Positions 7,272 to 15,352 of a stretch of 40,841 bases of DNA are shown one piece after another. Both the position numbers and the translations under genes were made by a program. Each line of letters begins with the position of its first letter. The first letter of the stretch is position 1. The DNA is from Clostridia bacterium (GTDB taxonomy: Bacteria; Bacillota; Clostridia; Oscillospirales; CAG-272): positions 1 through 40,841 of the forward strand of contig JAGBBQ010000124.1 in NCBI GenBank assembly GCA_017938425.1, in the 5' to 3' direction. The notes beneath the pieces are model-generated. The model saw nothing but the letters and a program-made list of their open reading frames with translations. It searched no databases and was not told the DNA's origin.

Positions 7272-8096
7272 TTACACTCTTTCCCCTTGCCGCTTGCGGT
7301 AGGCCGTTGGGCTTTCCGAAAAGGCGGCCTTAAAAACCTTGGAAAAATAATTATAATCGGGAATACCGCATCGGATGGCGATCTCCCCGATCGGCAGATC
7401 GCTTTCGGCGAGGAGCCGCTTTGCATAGGCAAGGCGGCTCTTTTTTATATACTCGGCAGGCGTGGATGCAAAGTATTCTTTGCAAACGGTGTATATTTCG
7501 TTGTGGGAAAGGCGCAGCCTTGCGCAGAGGAAGGGAACCGAGAGCGCGCCCGAAAGGTTCTCCTGCACGAGGTGCTCCAGCTCACGGTCAATGCGCGGGG
7601 CGTTGAAGGTGGCGAGCGATTTCAATAGCTCGTAGCTTGCGCAGGCATCTAAGATACGGAAGGCGGAGGTAAGCTTCTCGCTTTCTATGGAGGGCAGCGC
7701 CTCGTAGGCCGCAAGAAGGCTTTCTTCCGCTTTTTGAATGAGATCCCTCGTCTGCCGCGAGGGCAGCTCGCCCTCCTTGATCTGCCCGATCATAATAAAG
7801 CCGATGATCCTTCCCTCAAAGGTGATGGGAGAGATGCACTCGCGCAGCCCTGCGTGGCAGATATAAGAATGCTGGGCGCGAAGCGCGCGGCAGGCGGCAA
7901 AGCCCTCGCGGTCGCACCTCTCGCACCGCGCATTCATTTCCGCGTCACGGCGCAGATACGCGCAAAAGCTGCTGTGCTTTTGCGGATAGTAGCAAAGCTC
8001 ATTGCCCTGCGCATCGAAAAGGCAGGTCTTGATGCCCGTCAAATTGTAAAAATCCTTAAGGAGGGATCGCAAGGCGACGCCGACTGTTTGCTTCAT
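7272..8096 (-). CDS. PocR-domain AraC-family transcriptional regulator
   Basis: A 274-residue protein. Residues about 5-150 are a PocR-type ligand sensor: a Cys series (45, 58, 61, 69, 80) with RCERCDREG and YICHAGLREC, then ISPITFEGRIIGFIMIGQI. Residues about 180-272 are AraC-type helix-turn-helices ending PTAYRKRQG. The start at 8096 is favoured by GAGGA 8 nt upstream over the in-frame ATG at 8132. PocR sensors bind small metabolites, and the prototype controls propanediol use. Divergent promoters with the kinase operon make that operon the probable target. Confidence 0.9.
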   Translation of the reverse strand: MKQTVGVALRSLLKDFYNLTGIKTCLFDAQGNELCYYPQKHSSFCAYLRRDAEMNARCERCDREGFAACRALRAQHSYICHAGLRECISPITFEGRIIGFIMIGQIKEGELPSRQTRDLIQKAEESLLAAYEALPSIESEKLTSAFRILDACASYELLKSLATFNAPRIDRELEHLVQENLSGALSVPFLCARLRLSHNEIYTVCKEYFASTPAEYIKKSRLAYAKRLLAESDLPIGEIAIRCGIPDYNYFSKVFKAAFSESPTAYRKRQGERV

Positions 8097-8118
8097 ATTC
8101 GTATTCCTCGGTACAAAA

Positions 8119-8166
8119 TTACCATACGGCAATAGAAATTATACTATATTCGGCGCAAAAAATCAA
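8119..8166. promoter_or_regulatory. Overlapping divergent promoters for the PocR-AraC gene and the kinase operon
   Basis: Leftward: TTGATT (8161-8166), 17 nt, TATAAT (8138-8143). Rightward: TTACCA (8119-8124), 17 nt, TACTAT (8142-8147). The -10 boxes overlap, so the two transcripts should compete. The leftward pair is the stronger. Confidence 0.65.
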
Positions 8167-8205
8167 GTAGAATTCTAACAGAGACAAACGATGAGGGGGG
8201 TACGT

Positions 8206-9657
8206 ATGAATTATCTTTCGGTCGATATCGGAACGACCGCCTGCAAATACCAGCTCTTTTCCGAAAAGGGGGAGATCCTTGCATACCGTACGGAGGAATA
8301 TCCTTTTCTTTTCCGAGAGGGCGCGAAATACGTCGATCTTGCCGCGATCGAGGCCTGCCTTCGGCGTATGCTCGGCGAGGCCGCACGGGCGCATCGCATC
8401 GATTCGGTCGCTATCTCCTCGATCGGCGAATCCTTCGTCCTGCTTGACGGCGAGGACAACGTGCTGTTTCATCCGATGCTGTACACCGATGAAAGAGGCG
8501 CGGAGGAGGCAGAGGCGCTGAAGAAATGCTTTTCCGAGGAGGAGATATTCTCTCTGACGGGCACGGTGCCGCACAGTATGTATTCGGTCTCGAAGCTTCT
8601 CTGGATCAAAAGCAACGAGCCCGCGCTGTTTGAAAGGGCGGAGAAGGTGATGCTGATCGCGGATTATTTCGGCTATCTTCTGACGGGCGAGCGCGCGATC
8701 GATCATTCGCTTGCGGCGCGTACGGGCGTTTTTGATATAAGGAAAAAGGAATTCTCGGGAGAGCTGCTTTCATCCCTTGGGATCCCGCGTGCGTGGTTTT
8801 CAAGCCCGATGCCCGCAGGCTCGGTCGTCGGCCGCATAAGGCCCGCATTCGGCGTGGATGCCGTGCTGGTGCTCGGCTCGCACGATCAGATCGCGGCGGC
8901 GCTCGGTGCGGGGGCGCTGTGCGAGGGAGACGCCGTGGACGGTATGGGAACGGTGGAATGCATCACCGCGCTCTTTTCGGCGGTCGACGGGGGCATCCGT
9001 ATGGGACGGCAGGGCTATCCCATCGTGCCGTACGCCGTGGAGGGGCTTTTCTGCACGTATATTCTGAATTATTCCTGCGGCAGCGCGGTGCGCCTTGTGC
9101 GGGAAAATCTGATGCACGGTTATAAGGGCGGCGAGGCGAGCTTCTTTGCCTATATGGAAAAGGAGATGGCGGATGCCCCTTCGGGGCTGCTTTGCTTGCC
9201 GTATTTCGGCGGTGCATCCACGCCGCATCAGGATCTTTCGGCGCGCGGCGCGATCCTGGGGCTCGGCACGCAGACGCGCGATGCCGAGATATACCGCGCG
9301 GTGCTTGAGGGCACGGCGATGGAGATGCGGTACAATATGGACACCATGAAGGAATACGGCATCGAGGTCCGCTCCGCCGTGGCAACCGGCGGCGGCGCAA
9401 ACTCGGCGGCCTGGCTTCGCATCAAGGCGGATATCGAGGGCATTCCTTATAAGACGCTGCGCTCCTCGGAGGGCGGGCTTTGCGGTCTTGCTATGCTCCA
9501 GGCGGTGGCAATGGGTGGCGCGAAGGACCTTTTCTCGGCTAAAGAGACCTTCGTGCGCTATCGGGATAGCTTCCTGCCGAGGGGCGGCGCGGAATACGTG
9601 CCTTACTATGAAAAATATAAAAAGCTATATAAGACGATAAAGGAGATAGAAAAATGA
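8206..9657 (+). CDS. FGGY-family carbohydrate kinase
   Basis: A 483-residue protein with the actin-fold ATPase phosphate loop VDIGTTACK at residues 6-14, the substrate-region GSHDQIAAALGAG and the second phosphate loop AVATGGGANSAAWL near the C-terminus. These are the FGGY signatures (family of glycerol, xylulose, ribulose, rhamnulose and fuculose kinases). The start at 8206 follows GAGGGGGG by 5 nt. An upstream ATG at 8191 lies inside that site and is rejected. It overlaps the isomerase gene by 4 nt. Together with the next two genes it fits phosphorylation of a ketose at O-1, but the sugar is unidentified. Confidence 0.9.
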   Translation: MNYLSVDIGTTACKYQLFSEKGEILAYRTEEYPFLFREGAKYVDLAAIEACLRRMLGEAARAHRIDSVAISSIGESFVLLDGEDNVLFHPMLYTDERGAEEAEALKKCFSEEEIFSLTGTVPHSMYSVSKLLWIKSNEPALFERAEKVMLIADYFGYLLTGERAIDHSLAARTGVFDIRKKEFSGELLSSLGIPRAWFSSPMPAGSVVGRIRPAFGVDAVLVLGSHDQIAAALGAGALCEGDAVDGMGTVECITALFSAVDGGIRMGRQGYPIVPYAVEGLFCTYILNYSCGSAVRLVRENLMHGYKGGEASFFAYMEKEMADAPSGLLCLPYFGGASTPHQDLSARGAILGLGTQTRDAEIYRAVLEGTAMEMRYNMDTMKEYGIEVRSAVATGGGANSAAWLRIKADIEGIPYKTLRSSEGGLCGLAMLQAVAMGGAKDLFSAKETFVRYRDSFLPRGGAEYVPYYEKYKKLYKTIKEIEK

Positions 9658-11057
9658 CTTTTGCTTTGTATTTCGGAAACCGCGGCTTTATGCCCGGCGA
9701 GCTGATCACGGGCGCAAGAGAGGATATGATCCGCGCCGTCACCGATGCGGGCTATGATTATATCGCAATGGACCCCGCTCTGACGCGCTACGGCGCGGTG
9801 GAGACCCGCGACGAGGGACGGCTCTATCACGATTGGCTGAAGGCACACGAGGGGGAGTACGACGGTGTGATCCTTTGTATGCCGATCTTCGTGGACGAGA
9901 ACGGCGCGATCGCCGCTTTGCAGGATGCGGGCGTTCCGATCCTGATGCAGGCCTATCCCGACGAGATAGGGAAGATGGATTTCAAGCATCGCCGCGACGC
10001 CTTTTGCGGTAAATTCTCGGTGACCGACGTCTTTTATCAGTACGAGATCCCCTTCACGGTAATGAAGCCGCACGTGGTGCATCCTCTCTCGGAGGCCTTC
10101 AGAAAAAATCTTGACGACTTTGCTGCCGTCTGCCGCGTGGTCAAGGGAATGCGCCGCTTCAATCTCGGCTGCATCGGCGCGCGGACGACCGCCTTCAAGA
10201 CGGTGCGCTTCGACGAGGTCACTCTGCAAAGATACGGCATCAACGTGGAGAGCTTCGATCTTTCCGAGCTGATCTTCAAGGTGCAGGGCAAGGCGGATGA
10301 CGAGGCTGCCGTGGTGCAAAAGAAGGAGCGCCTTTGCGCTTATACGGACTTCTCCCTCGTTCCCGAGGATAAGAAAAATATGCTGGCGAAGATCTCCGTC
10401 GTGATCGACGAATACATTGCGGAGTATCATCTGGATGCGGTCACGCTCCGCTGCTGGAACGAGATGGAGACCATTCTCCGCGTTTGCCCCTGCGTTCTGA
10501 TCTCCGAGCTGAATGACCGAGGCATCACCTGCTCCTGCGAGATCGACCTGACGAGCGCGATCACGATGCGCGCGCTTTCGCTCGCAAGCGAGGGGCCTGC
10601 GGCCTGCCTCGACTGGAACAACAATTACGGCGAGGAGGAAAACAAGGCGATCCTCTTCCACTGCGGCCCCGTGGCGCAGAGCCTGATGGCGGGGAAGGGA
10701 AAGGTGACCTCGCATAAGATGTTTGACAAGGGGGATCCCGGCAGCGGCTGGGGAACCAACGAGGGCAGGATCGGCGCGTTCGATATGACCTTCTCCAACG
10801 GCTTCACCGAAAACGGCAGGCTGAAGGTGTATTTCAGCGAGGCGAAAATGACGGATGCACCCATCGAGAAGCCCTTCTTCGGCTGCGGCGGCGTTGCCGA
10901 AATTCCGGATCTGGAGAATAAGCTTCTTCGCCTGGCAAGGGGTGGCTTCAAGCATCATACCACCATTGCGCGCGGCCATATGAAGGCGGTGCTGGAGGAA
11001 GCACTCGGCAACTATCTCGGATACGAAATCGTGGATATAGAGGAGGCAAGGAGATGA
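9654..11057 (+). CDS. L-fucose/L-arabinose isomerase-family protein
   Basis: A 467-residue protein of the FucI/AraA fold: an N-terminal Rossmann-like part (DGVILCMPIFVDENGAIAAL), a central part with TLRCWNEME and TCSCEIDL (acidic residues placed like the family's metal ligands) and a C-terminal barrel region (LDWNNNY, FHCGP, GRIGAFDMTFSN). Members interconvert aldoses and ketoses with a divalent metal. It is shorter than E. coli FucI and close to the size of generic fucose-isomerase-like proteins in Clostridia. The ATGA overlap with the kinase and a 4-nt overlap with the aldolase indicate a tight operon. Confidence 0.85.
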   Translation: MTFALYFGNRGFMPGELITGAREDMIRAVTDAGYDYIAMDPALTRYGAVETRDEGRLYHDWLKAHEGEYDGVILCMPIFVDENGAIAALQDAGVPILMQAYPDEIGKMDFKHRRDAFCGKFSVTDVFYQYEIPFTVMKPHVVHPLSEAFRKNLDDFAAVCRVVKGMRRFNLGCIGARTTAFKTVRFDEVTLQRYGINVESFDLSELIFKVQGKADDEAAVVQKKERLCAYTDFSLVPEDKKNMLAKISVVIDEYIAEYHLDAVTLRCWNEMETILRVCPCVLISELNDRGITCSCEIDLTSAITMRALSLASEGPAACLDWNNNYGEEENKAILFHCGPVAQSLMAGKGKVTSHKMFDKGDPGSGWGTNEGRIGAFDMTFSNGFTENGRLKVYFSEAKMTDAPIEKPFFGCGGVAEIPDLENKLLRLARGGFKHHTTIARGHMKAVLEEALGNYLGYEIVDIEEARR

Positions 11058-11902
11058 TCGTTGGCTTGAAGGAGGTCCTTGCAGAGGGCAAGGCGCGCGG
11101 CATTGCCGTCGGCGCGTTCAATACGCCGAATCTCGAATGTCTGACGGCGGTGCTGGAGGCGGCACAGACGCTGGACGTGCCCGTGATCGTTGCGCACGTG
11201 CAGCTGCACGAGGCGGTCGCACCGCTTGCATATATCGGCCCGACGATGCTGGCGCTGGCCGAAAGAAGCCGCGTGAAGGTCTGCGTGCATCTCGATCACG
11301 GCGAGGATATTGAATACCTGAAGCGCGCGATCGATATGGGCTTTTCCTCGGTTATGATCGATTGCTCCACGCTTCCCTATGAGGAAAACGCAGCGTATAC
11401 GAGGACGGTCGTGGACTATGCGCACGCGCACGGCGTGGACGTGGAAGCGGAGCTCGGTGCGTTGCCCCAAAGAGAGGGCGGCACCGGCAGCGTCGCGGCA
11501 GATCCCACCGCGCTTTATACAAAGCCCGCGCTGGCCGCGGATTTCGTTGCACGAACGGGCGTGGATGCGCTCGCCATCGCCTTCGGAACGGCGCACGGCA
11601 TTTATAAGACCGCGCCGATTTTGAATATGGATATCATCAGCGCGGTGCGCGAGAGGGTGGACGTGCCGCTCGTTATGCACGGCGGCAGCGGTATCTCGGA
11701 CGCAGAGTATCGCGAGGTGATCCGCCGCGGCATCGGAAAGATCAACTATTTTTCGTATATGTCGGCTGCGGGCTATGCGGCCGCCAAGAGGGTCGTCGCA
11801 TCGGGAGAGGGAACGTTTTTCCACGACCTTACCCGTGCCGCAAAAGATGCGATGAAGGAGAACGCGATGCGGACGCTGCGCGTGTTCTCGGGGCTTGACT
11901 GA
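11054..11902 (+). CDS. Class II (zinc-dependent) ketose-phosphate aldolase, FbaA/GatY/KbaY-like
   Basis: A 282-residue protein with the class II aldolase signatures: AFNTPNLECLTAVLEAA (21-37), zinc ligands in HLDHGE (His82) and in GTAHG (His181) and MHGGSG (His209), EAELG (131-135) and KINYFS for phosphate and substrate binding. It splits a ketose 1-phosphate or 1,6-bisphosphate to DHAP plus an aldehyde. Third gene of the kinase-isomerase-aldolase operon. The pairing with an FGGY kinase favours a ketose 1-phosphate. It is followed by a terminator. Confidence 0.92.
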   Translation: MIVGLKEVLAEGKARGIAVGAFNTPNLECLTAVLEAAQTLDVPVIVAHVQLHEAVAPLAYIGPTMLALAERSRVKVCVHLDHGEDIEYLKRAIDMGFSSVMIDCSTLPYEENAAYTRTVVDYAHAHGVDVEAELGALPQREGGTGSVAADPTALYTKPALAADFVARTGVDALAIAFGTAHGIYKTAPILNMDIISAVRERVDVPLVMHGGSGISDAEYREVIRRGIGKINYFSYMSAAGYAAAKRVVASGEGTFFHDLTRAAKDAMKENAMRTLRVFSGLD

Positions 11903-11946
11903 GCTCCGTCGGCAAAAAAACGGCTCCTTTATCCCCGAACGGAGCG

Positions 11947-11993
11947 AGAGGCTGTCCCGGGTGCATTTTGCATCCGGGGCGGCCTCTTTTTTT
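11947..11993 (+). terminator. Terminator of the kinase-isomerase-aldolase operon
   Basis: Long GC-rich stem: GAGGC paired with GCCTC and CCGGGTGC with GCATCCGG, loop ATTTT, then seven T. Confidence 0.85.
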
Positions 11994-12114
11994 ATCAAGT
12001 GCGGTTGGCAAAAAAAGAGAAAAAAAGGAGAAAAACAGATAAAAACCGTGACGGAGCAGAGGAGAATACCCAAAAACGCACTCTGCGGTTGCGAAAATTT
12101 GCAAGCGCGGTTGC

Positions 12115-12143
12115 TTGTAAGCGGCGTGCGGATTTGGTATAAT
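12115..12143 (+). promoter_or_regulatory. Promoter of the HTH-glmM operon
   Basis: TTGTAA (12115-12120), 17-nt spacer, TATAAT (12138-12143). It leaves a leader of about 60 nt before the ATG at 12213. Confidence 0.75.
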
Positions 12144-12212
12144 AGATAACGTAATTTGAATTTTCGGTTAAAAAACTGTACGGTCGCCGCAGGCGACAGA
12201 ATGGAGAAGGTT

Positions 12213-13835
12213 ATGACGATTGGGCAAAAGATCGTGAAGCTGCGCTTGGGGATGGATATTTCGCAGGAGCAGCTGGCGGAGAGACTTGGGGTTTCGCGAC
12301 AGTCGGTCTCCAAATGGGAGATGGACCAGGCGCTTCCGCAGATCGATAAGGTGCTGCAGCTCGCCGCGCTTTTTTCGGTGACGACGGATGCGCTGCTGCA
12401 GGATAAGATCGAGCTTGCGGGCGGGGCGTCCCGCACCCGTAAGGGCGGCAAATATTTCGGAACGGACGGCTTTCGCGGCGAGGCAAATCTCGGGCTGACC
12501 TCGATGCAGGCCTATCGCGTGGGGCGCTTCCTCGGCTGGTATTACGCCTCGGCGCTCTCGGGCAGCACGAAGGCGGGCTACCGCCCTCGTATCGTGATCG
12601 GCAAGGACACGCGCCGCTCGAGCTATATGCTGGAGTATTCCATCGTGGCGGGTATTACGGCGAGCGGCGCGGATGCGTATATGCTCCACGTTACCACCAC
12701 GCCGAGCGTTTCGTACGTGACACGGCAGGACGGCTTTGACTGCGGCATTATGATCACCGCCTCGCACAATCCCTATTATGATAACGGCATCAAGATCGTC
12801 AATTCCTACGGCGAGAAGCTGGACGATGAGGCGACGGCGCTGATCGAGGCGTATATCGACGGCGATATGGGAGCGCTTGGCGTGGAGGAGGCGGATCTGC
12901 CGCTGGCGCAGAGAGCACGCATCGGCTGCATTTACGATTATGCCTCGGGCAGAAACCGCTACATCGGCTATCTGATCTCGGTCGCCTCCAACTCCTTTAA
13001 AAATCTGAAGATCGGTCTCGACTGTGCCAACGGCGCCTCCTGGAATATCGCGAACGCCGTATTCAGTGCGCTTGGGGCAAAGACCTTCGTGATCGGCAAC
13101 GAGCCCGACGGACTGAATATCAACGACGGCTGCGGCTCGACCTCGATCGAAAGGCTCAGAGAGCAGGTGCTGCAGCAGCATCTGGATCTCGGCTTTGCCT
13201 TCGACGGCGACGCCGATCGCTGCCTTGCCATCGACGAGAAGGGCAACGTGATCGACGGCGATGCGATCATCTATATCCTTGCAAGGCGTATGAAGCTGCG
13301 CGGCACGCTCAACGACGATACCGCCGTCACCACGGTGATGTCCAACAGCGGCTTCGTGAAGAGCCTCGAAAGGATCGGTATCCGTTGCGTGCAGACCCAG
13401 GTGGGCGATCGCTTCGTGTACGAATGCATGCAGAAAAACGGCTACGCCATCGGCGGCGAGCAGTCGGGACATATCATTATGAAGAAATACGCCACCACGG
13501 GAGACGGCATCCTCACGGCGCTGATGCTGACCGAGGAGGTGCTCGATTCCAAGACCTCGCTCTCCGCGCTCGCCGAGCCGATCGAGCGCTATCCGCAGTA
13601 TCTTGAAAACGTGCGCGTCAAGGACAAGGCGGCGGTGCTTGCGGATAAGAACGTCCTTTTGGCGAAGGAGGCAGTGGAGAGAAGGATCGGCGGAGAGGGC
13701 AGAGTGCTGCTGCGCAAGAGCGGTACCGAGCCTGTCATCCGCGTGATGGCGGAATGCGTGAGCGCACGGCGGTGCGAGGAATACGTAAAGGAGGTCGTGC
13801 AGGCGATCCGAGAGGGAGGACATACGCTTGGATAA
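12213..13835 (+). CDS. glmM: XRE-type helix-turn-helix fused to phosphoglucosamine mutase
   Basis: A 540-residue protein in a single unbroken frame. Residues 3-62 are a Cro/CI (XRE) DNA-binding domain (GQKIVKLRLGMDISQEQLAERLGV, SRQSVSKWEM). Residues about 80-536 are a complete alpha-D-phosphohexomutase closest in motifs to GlmM: FGTDGFRG (82-89), the phospho-serine loop TASHNP (Ser184), metal loop DGDADR (331-336), sugar loop GGEQSGH (414-420) and phosphate loop RKSGTEP (501-507). GlmM makes glucosamine 1-phosphate for UDP-GlcNAc and peptidoglycan. GGAG lies 6 nt before 12213, so the in-frame upstream starts are rejected. A GlmU-like acyltransferase gene overlaps its end. The regulator-enzyme fusion is unusual. 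Confidence 0.88.
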   Translation: MTIGQKIVKLRLGMDISQEQLAERLGVSRQSVSKWEMDQALPQIDKVLQLAALFSVTTDALLQDKIELAGGASRTRKGGKYFGTDGFRGEANLGLTSMQAYRVGRFLGWYYASALSGSTKAGYRPRIVIGKDTRRSSYMLEYSIVAGITASGADAYMLHVTTTPSVSYVTRQDGFDCGIMITASHNPYYDNGIKIVNSYGEKLDDEATALIEAYIDGDMGALGVEEADLPLAQRARIGCIYDYASGRNRYIGYLISVASNSFKNLKIGLDCANGASWNIANAVFSALGAKTFVIGNEPDGLNINDGCGSTSIERLREQVLQQHLDLGFAFDGDADRCLAIDEKGNVIDGDAIIYILARRMKLRGTLNDDTAVTTVMSNSGFVKSLERIGIRCVQTQVGDRFVYECMQKNGYAIGGEQSGHIIMKKYATTGDGILTALMLTEEVLDSKTSLSALAEPIERYPQYLENVRVKDKAAVLADKNVLLAKEAVERRIGGEGRVLLRKSGTEPVIRVMAECVSARRCEEYVKEVVQAIREGGHTLG

Positions 13836-14490
13836 AAGAGTAAAAACGAAGGAGCTCTTCTCCTCGGTGCCCGCGTTTCTTTTGCCGCTTTTCGAGGGCG
13901 CGGAGTATCCGTGGCAGATGCTGCCGAGGATCAAGGAATATGCGTGGGCACTGATCGAGCGCGGCATCGAGGGCTATCACGAGATCGCAGAGGGCGTGCT
14001 CGTCGGCGAGGGGGTGCGCATCCATCCGACGGCGACGGTCGAGCCGCCCGCGATCCTCGGCGCGCATAGCGAGCTGCGCCCCGGGGCATTCATCCGCGGC
14101 AGCGTGATCACGGGCGAGGGCTGCGTGATCGGAAACTCAACCGAGCTGAAGAACTGCATCCTTCTCGACGGCGTGCAGGTGCCGCATTATAATTACGTCG
14201 GCGATTCGGTGCTTGGACACCATGCGCATATGGGTGCGGGCGCGGTCTGCTCCAATCTGAAGTCGGGCGGCGGCACGGTGACCGTGCACGGCGATACCGA
14301 TCACGAGACGGGGCTTCGCAAGCTGGGCGGCATTTTGGCGGACGGCGCGGACATCGGCTGCGGCGCGGTCGTCAATCCCGGCACGGTGGTGGGAAAAAAC
14401 ACCTCGGTCTACCCCCTGACCGCGCTGCGCGGCGTGTATCCTGCAAACTGTATCGTTAAGGCAACGGACACCGTTGTGAAGCGGAAATAA
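13828..14490 (+). CDS. Left-handed beta-helix (hexapeptide) acyltransferase, GlmU C-terminal-like
   Basis: A 220-residue protein. After an N-terminal helical part (about 1-50) comes a hexapeptide-repeat helix (IHPTATVEPPAILGAHSEL, IRGSVITGEGCVIGNSTEL) and PHYNYVGDSVLGHHAHMGAG. The latter resembles the active-site region of GlmU and archaeal GlmU-like acetyltransferases. No uridylyltransferase domain is present. It starts with TTG overlapping the glmM stop by 8 nt, and GGAGG precedes it. Acetylation of the GlmM product glucosamine 1-phosphate is the natural guess. A sugar-nucleotide pyrophosphorylase partner would have to be elsewhere. Confidence 0.8.
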   Translation: MDKRVKTKELFSSVPAFLLPLFEGAEYPWQMLPRIKEYAWALIERGIEGYHEIAEGVLVGEGVRIHPTATVEPPAILGAHSELRPGAFIRGSVITGEGCVIGNSTELKNCILLDGVQVPHYNYVGDSVLGHHAHMGAGAVCSNLKSGGGTVTVHGDTDHETGLRKLGGILADGADIGCGAVVNPGTVVGKNTSVYPLTALRGVYPANCIVKATDTVVKRK

Positions 14491-14513
14491 GAAAATAATT
14501 ATTTACATAAAGA

Positions 14514-14544
14514 AAAAAAGAGCGAGTTTTTTTCGCTCTTTTTT
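14514..14544 (+). terminator. Terminator between converging transcripts
   Basis: AAAAGAGCGA/TCGCTCTTTT stem with a T-rich loop, followed by T. It can act on both strands because the complement also ends in a T run, serving the GlmU-like gene and the leftward acyltransferase gene. Confidence 0.8.
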
Positions 14545-15352
14545 ATATTTTCGCTTTTGCCTCTTCCGTCCTCTCTGTCTGCCTGTACGCATAGACCTCG
14601 TAGGTGGAGAGCTGCGATTTTTCCTGCATAAAGGCGTGGACCCTTTCGCAAAGGTCTTTTCGCGCCTCGCGCTCGGGGAGCGTCCTGTCGGGGTAGATCG
14701 GATCGCTTACGTAGACCGTCATATTCGCCTTGCGCAAGCAGGATAGAAAGCCCTTCGGCGGCGTATATGCCGTGAAGAAGGCGATCACGGGCGCCCCCTG
14801 TCTGACAGGGTAGGAGAAGGATACGTCCGAGAAGCGGCGCACGCCCGTGTAGTACGGCCAGATATGCGCCTCGGGATAGACCGTGATATTGGAGTCCTTG
14901 TGATGCAGATCAACGGCCTCGCCAAAGCGCTTCATTGCGTGCACCGTGGTCGGGATCGGGATCGCGCCGAGCATCTGCACCACGGTGCGCAGCCCCTTGA
15001 TGGAAACGGTGTCCTTCGATACGATGATGCGGCAGCGCTCTGGCACCGAGATGAGGTTGGGGGTGAAGGCGTCGTACCAGCCCGTGTGGTTGCCGTAGAG
15101 ATAATAATGCTGCCCTCTGCATTTTTTCACCGCTTTTTTGTTTACGAACCGCATTCTCAGAATGACCCTTTCAAAGAACCAGACGAGAGGGAAGGCGACG
15201 AAATAATAGAGGAAAAAGGACGCGGCGCGAAAGAGGGGGCTTTCGCGGATATAGGGAAAGCTCTCGTCCACCGCGCAGCCCTTTATGTGCGTGCCCGCAA
15301 AATCGTCGTTTTTCTCATCCGCGTAATATATCGTTTTTGCTTCTTTTTTCAT
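14543..15352 (-). CDS. 1-acyl-glycerol-3-phosphate acyltransferase (PlsC) family
   Basis: A 269-residue protein with one membrane segment (about 42-62) followed by the acyltransferase motif NHTGWYD (88-94; HX4D catalytic pair) and YPEAHIWPY (159-167; replaces the usual glycerolipid-binding EGTR-type motif). It probably transfers fatty acyl groups to a lipid or lipid-linked acceptor at the inner face of the membrane. It overlaps the upstream glycosyltransferase gene by 38 nt, so the two probably act on the same glycolipid or membrane lipid. Acceptor unknown. Confidence 0.85.
   Translation of the reverse strand: MKKEAKTIYYADEKNDDFAGTHIKGCAVDESFPYIRESPLFRAASFFLYYFVAFPLVWFFERVILRMRFVNKKAVKKCRGQHYYLYGNHTGWYDAFTPNLISVPERCRIIVSKDTVSIKGLRTVVQMLGAIPIPTTVHAMKRFGEAVDLHHKDSNITVYPEAHIWPYYTGVRRFSDVSFSYPVRQGAPVIAFFTAYTPPKGFLSCLRKANMTVYVSDPIYPDRTLPEREARKDLCERVHAFMQEKSQLSTYEVYAYRQTERTEEAKAKI

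Noticed and set aside
11895-12149. Short plus-strand frame after the aldolase
   Set aside because: It spans the operon terminator and the region ahead of the next promoter, has no ribosome site and a nonsense-like composition.
12168-13967. 599-codon minus-strand frame
   Set aside because: Shadow of the HTH-GlmM gene, whose motifs are unambiguous.
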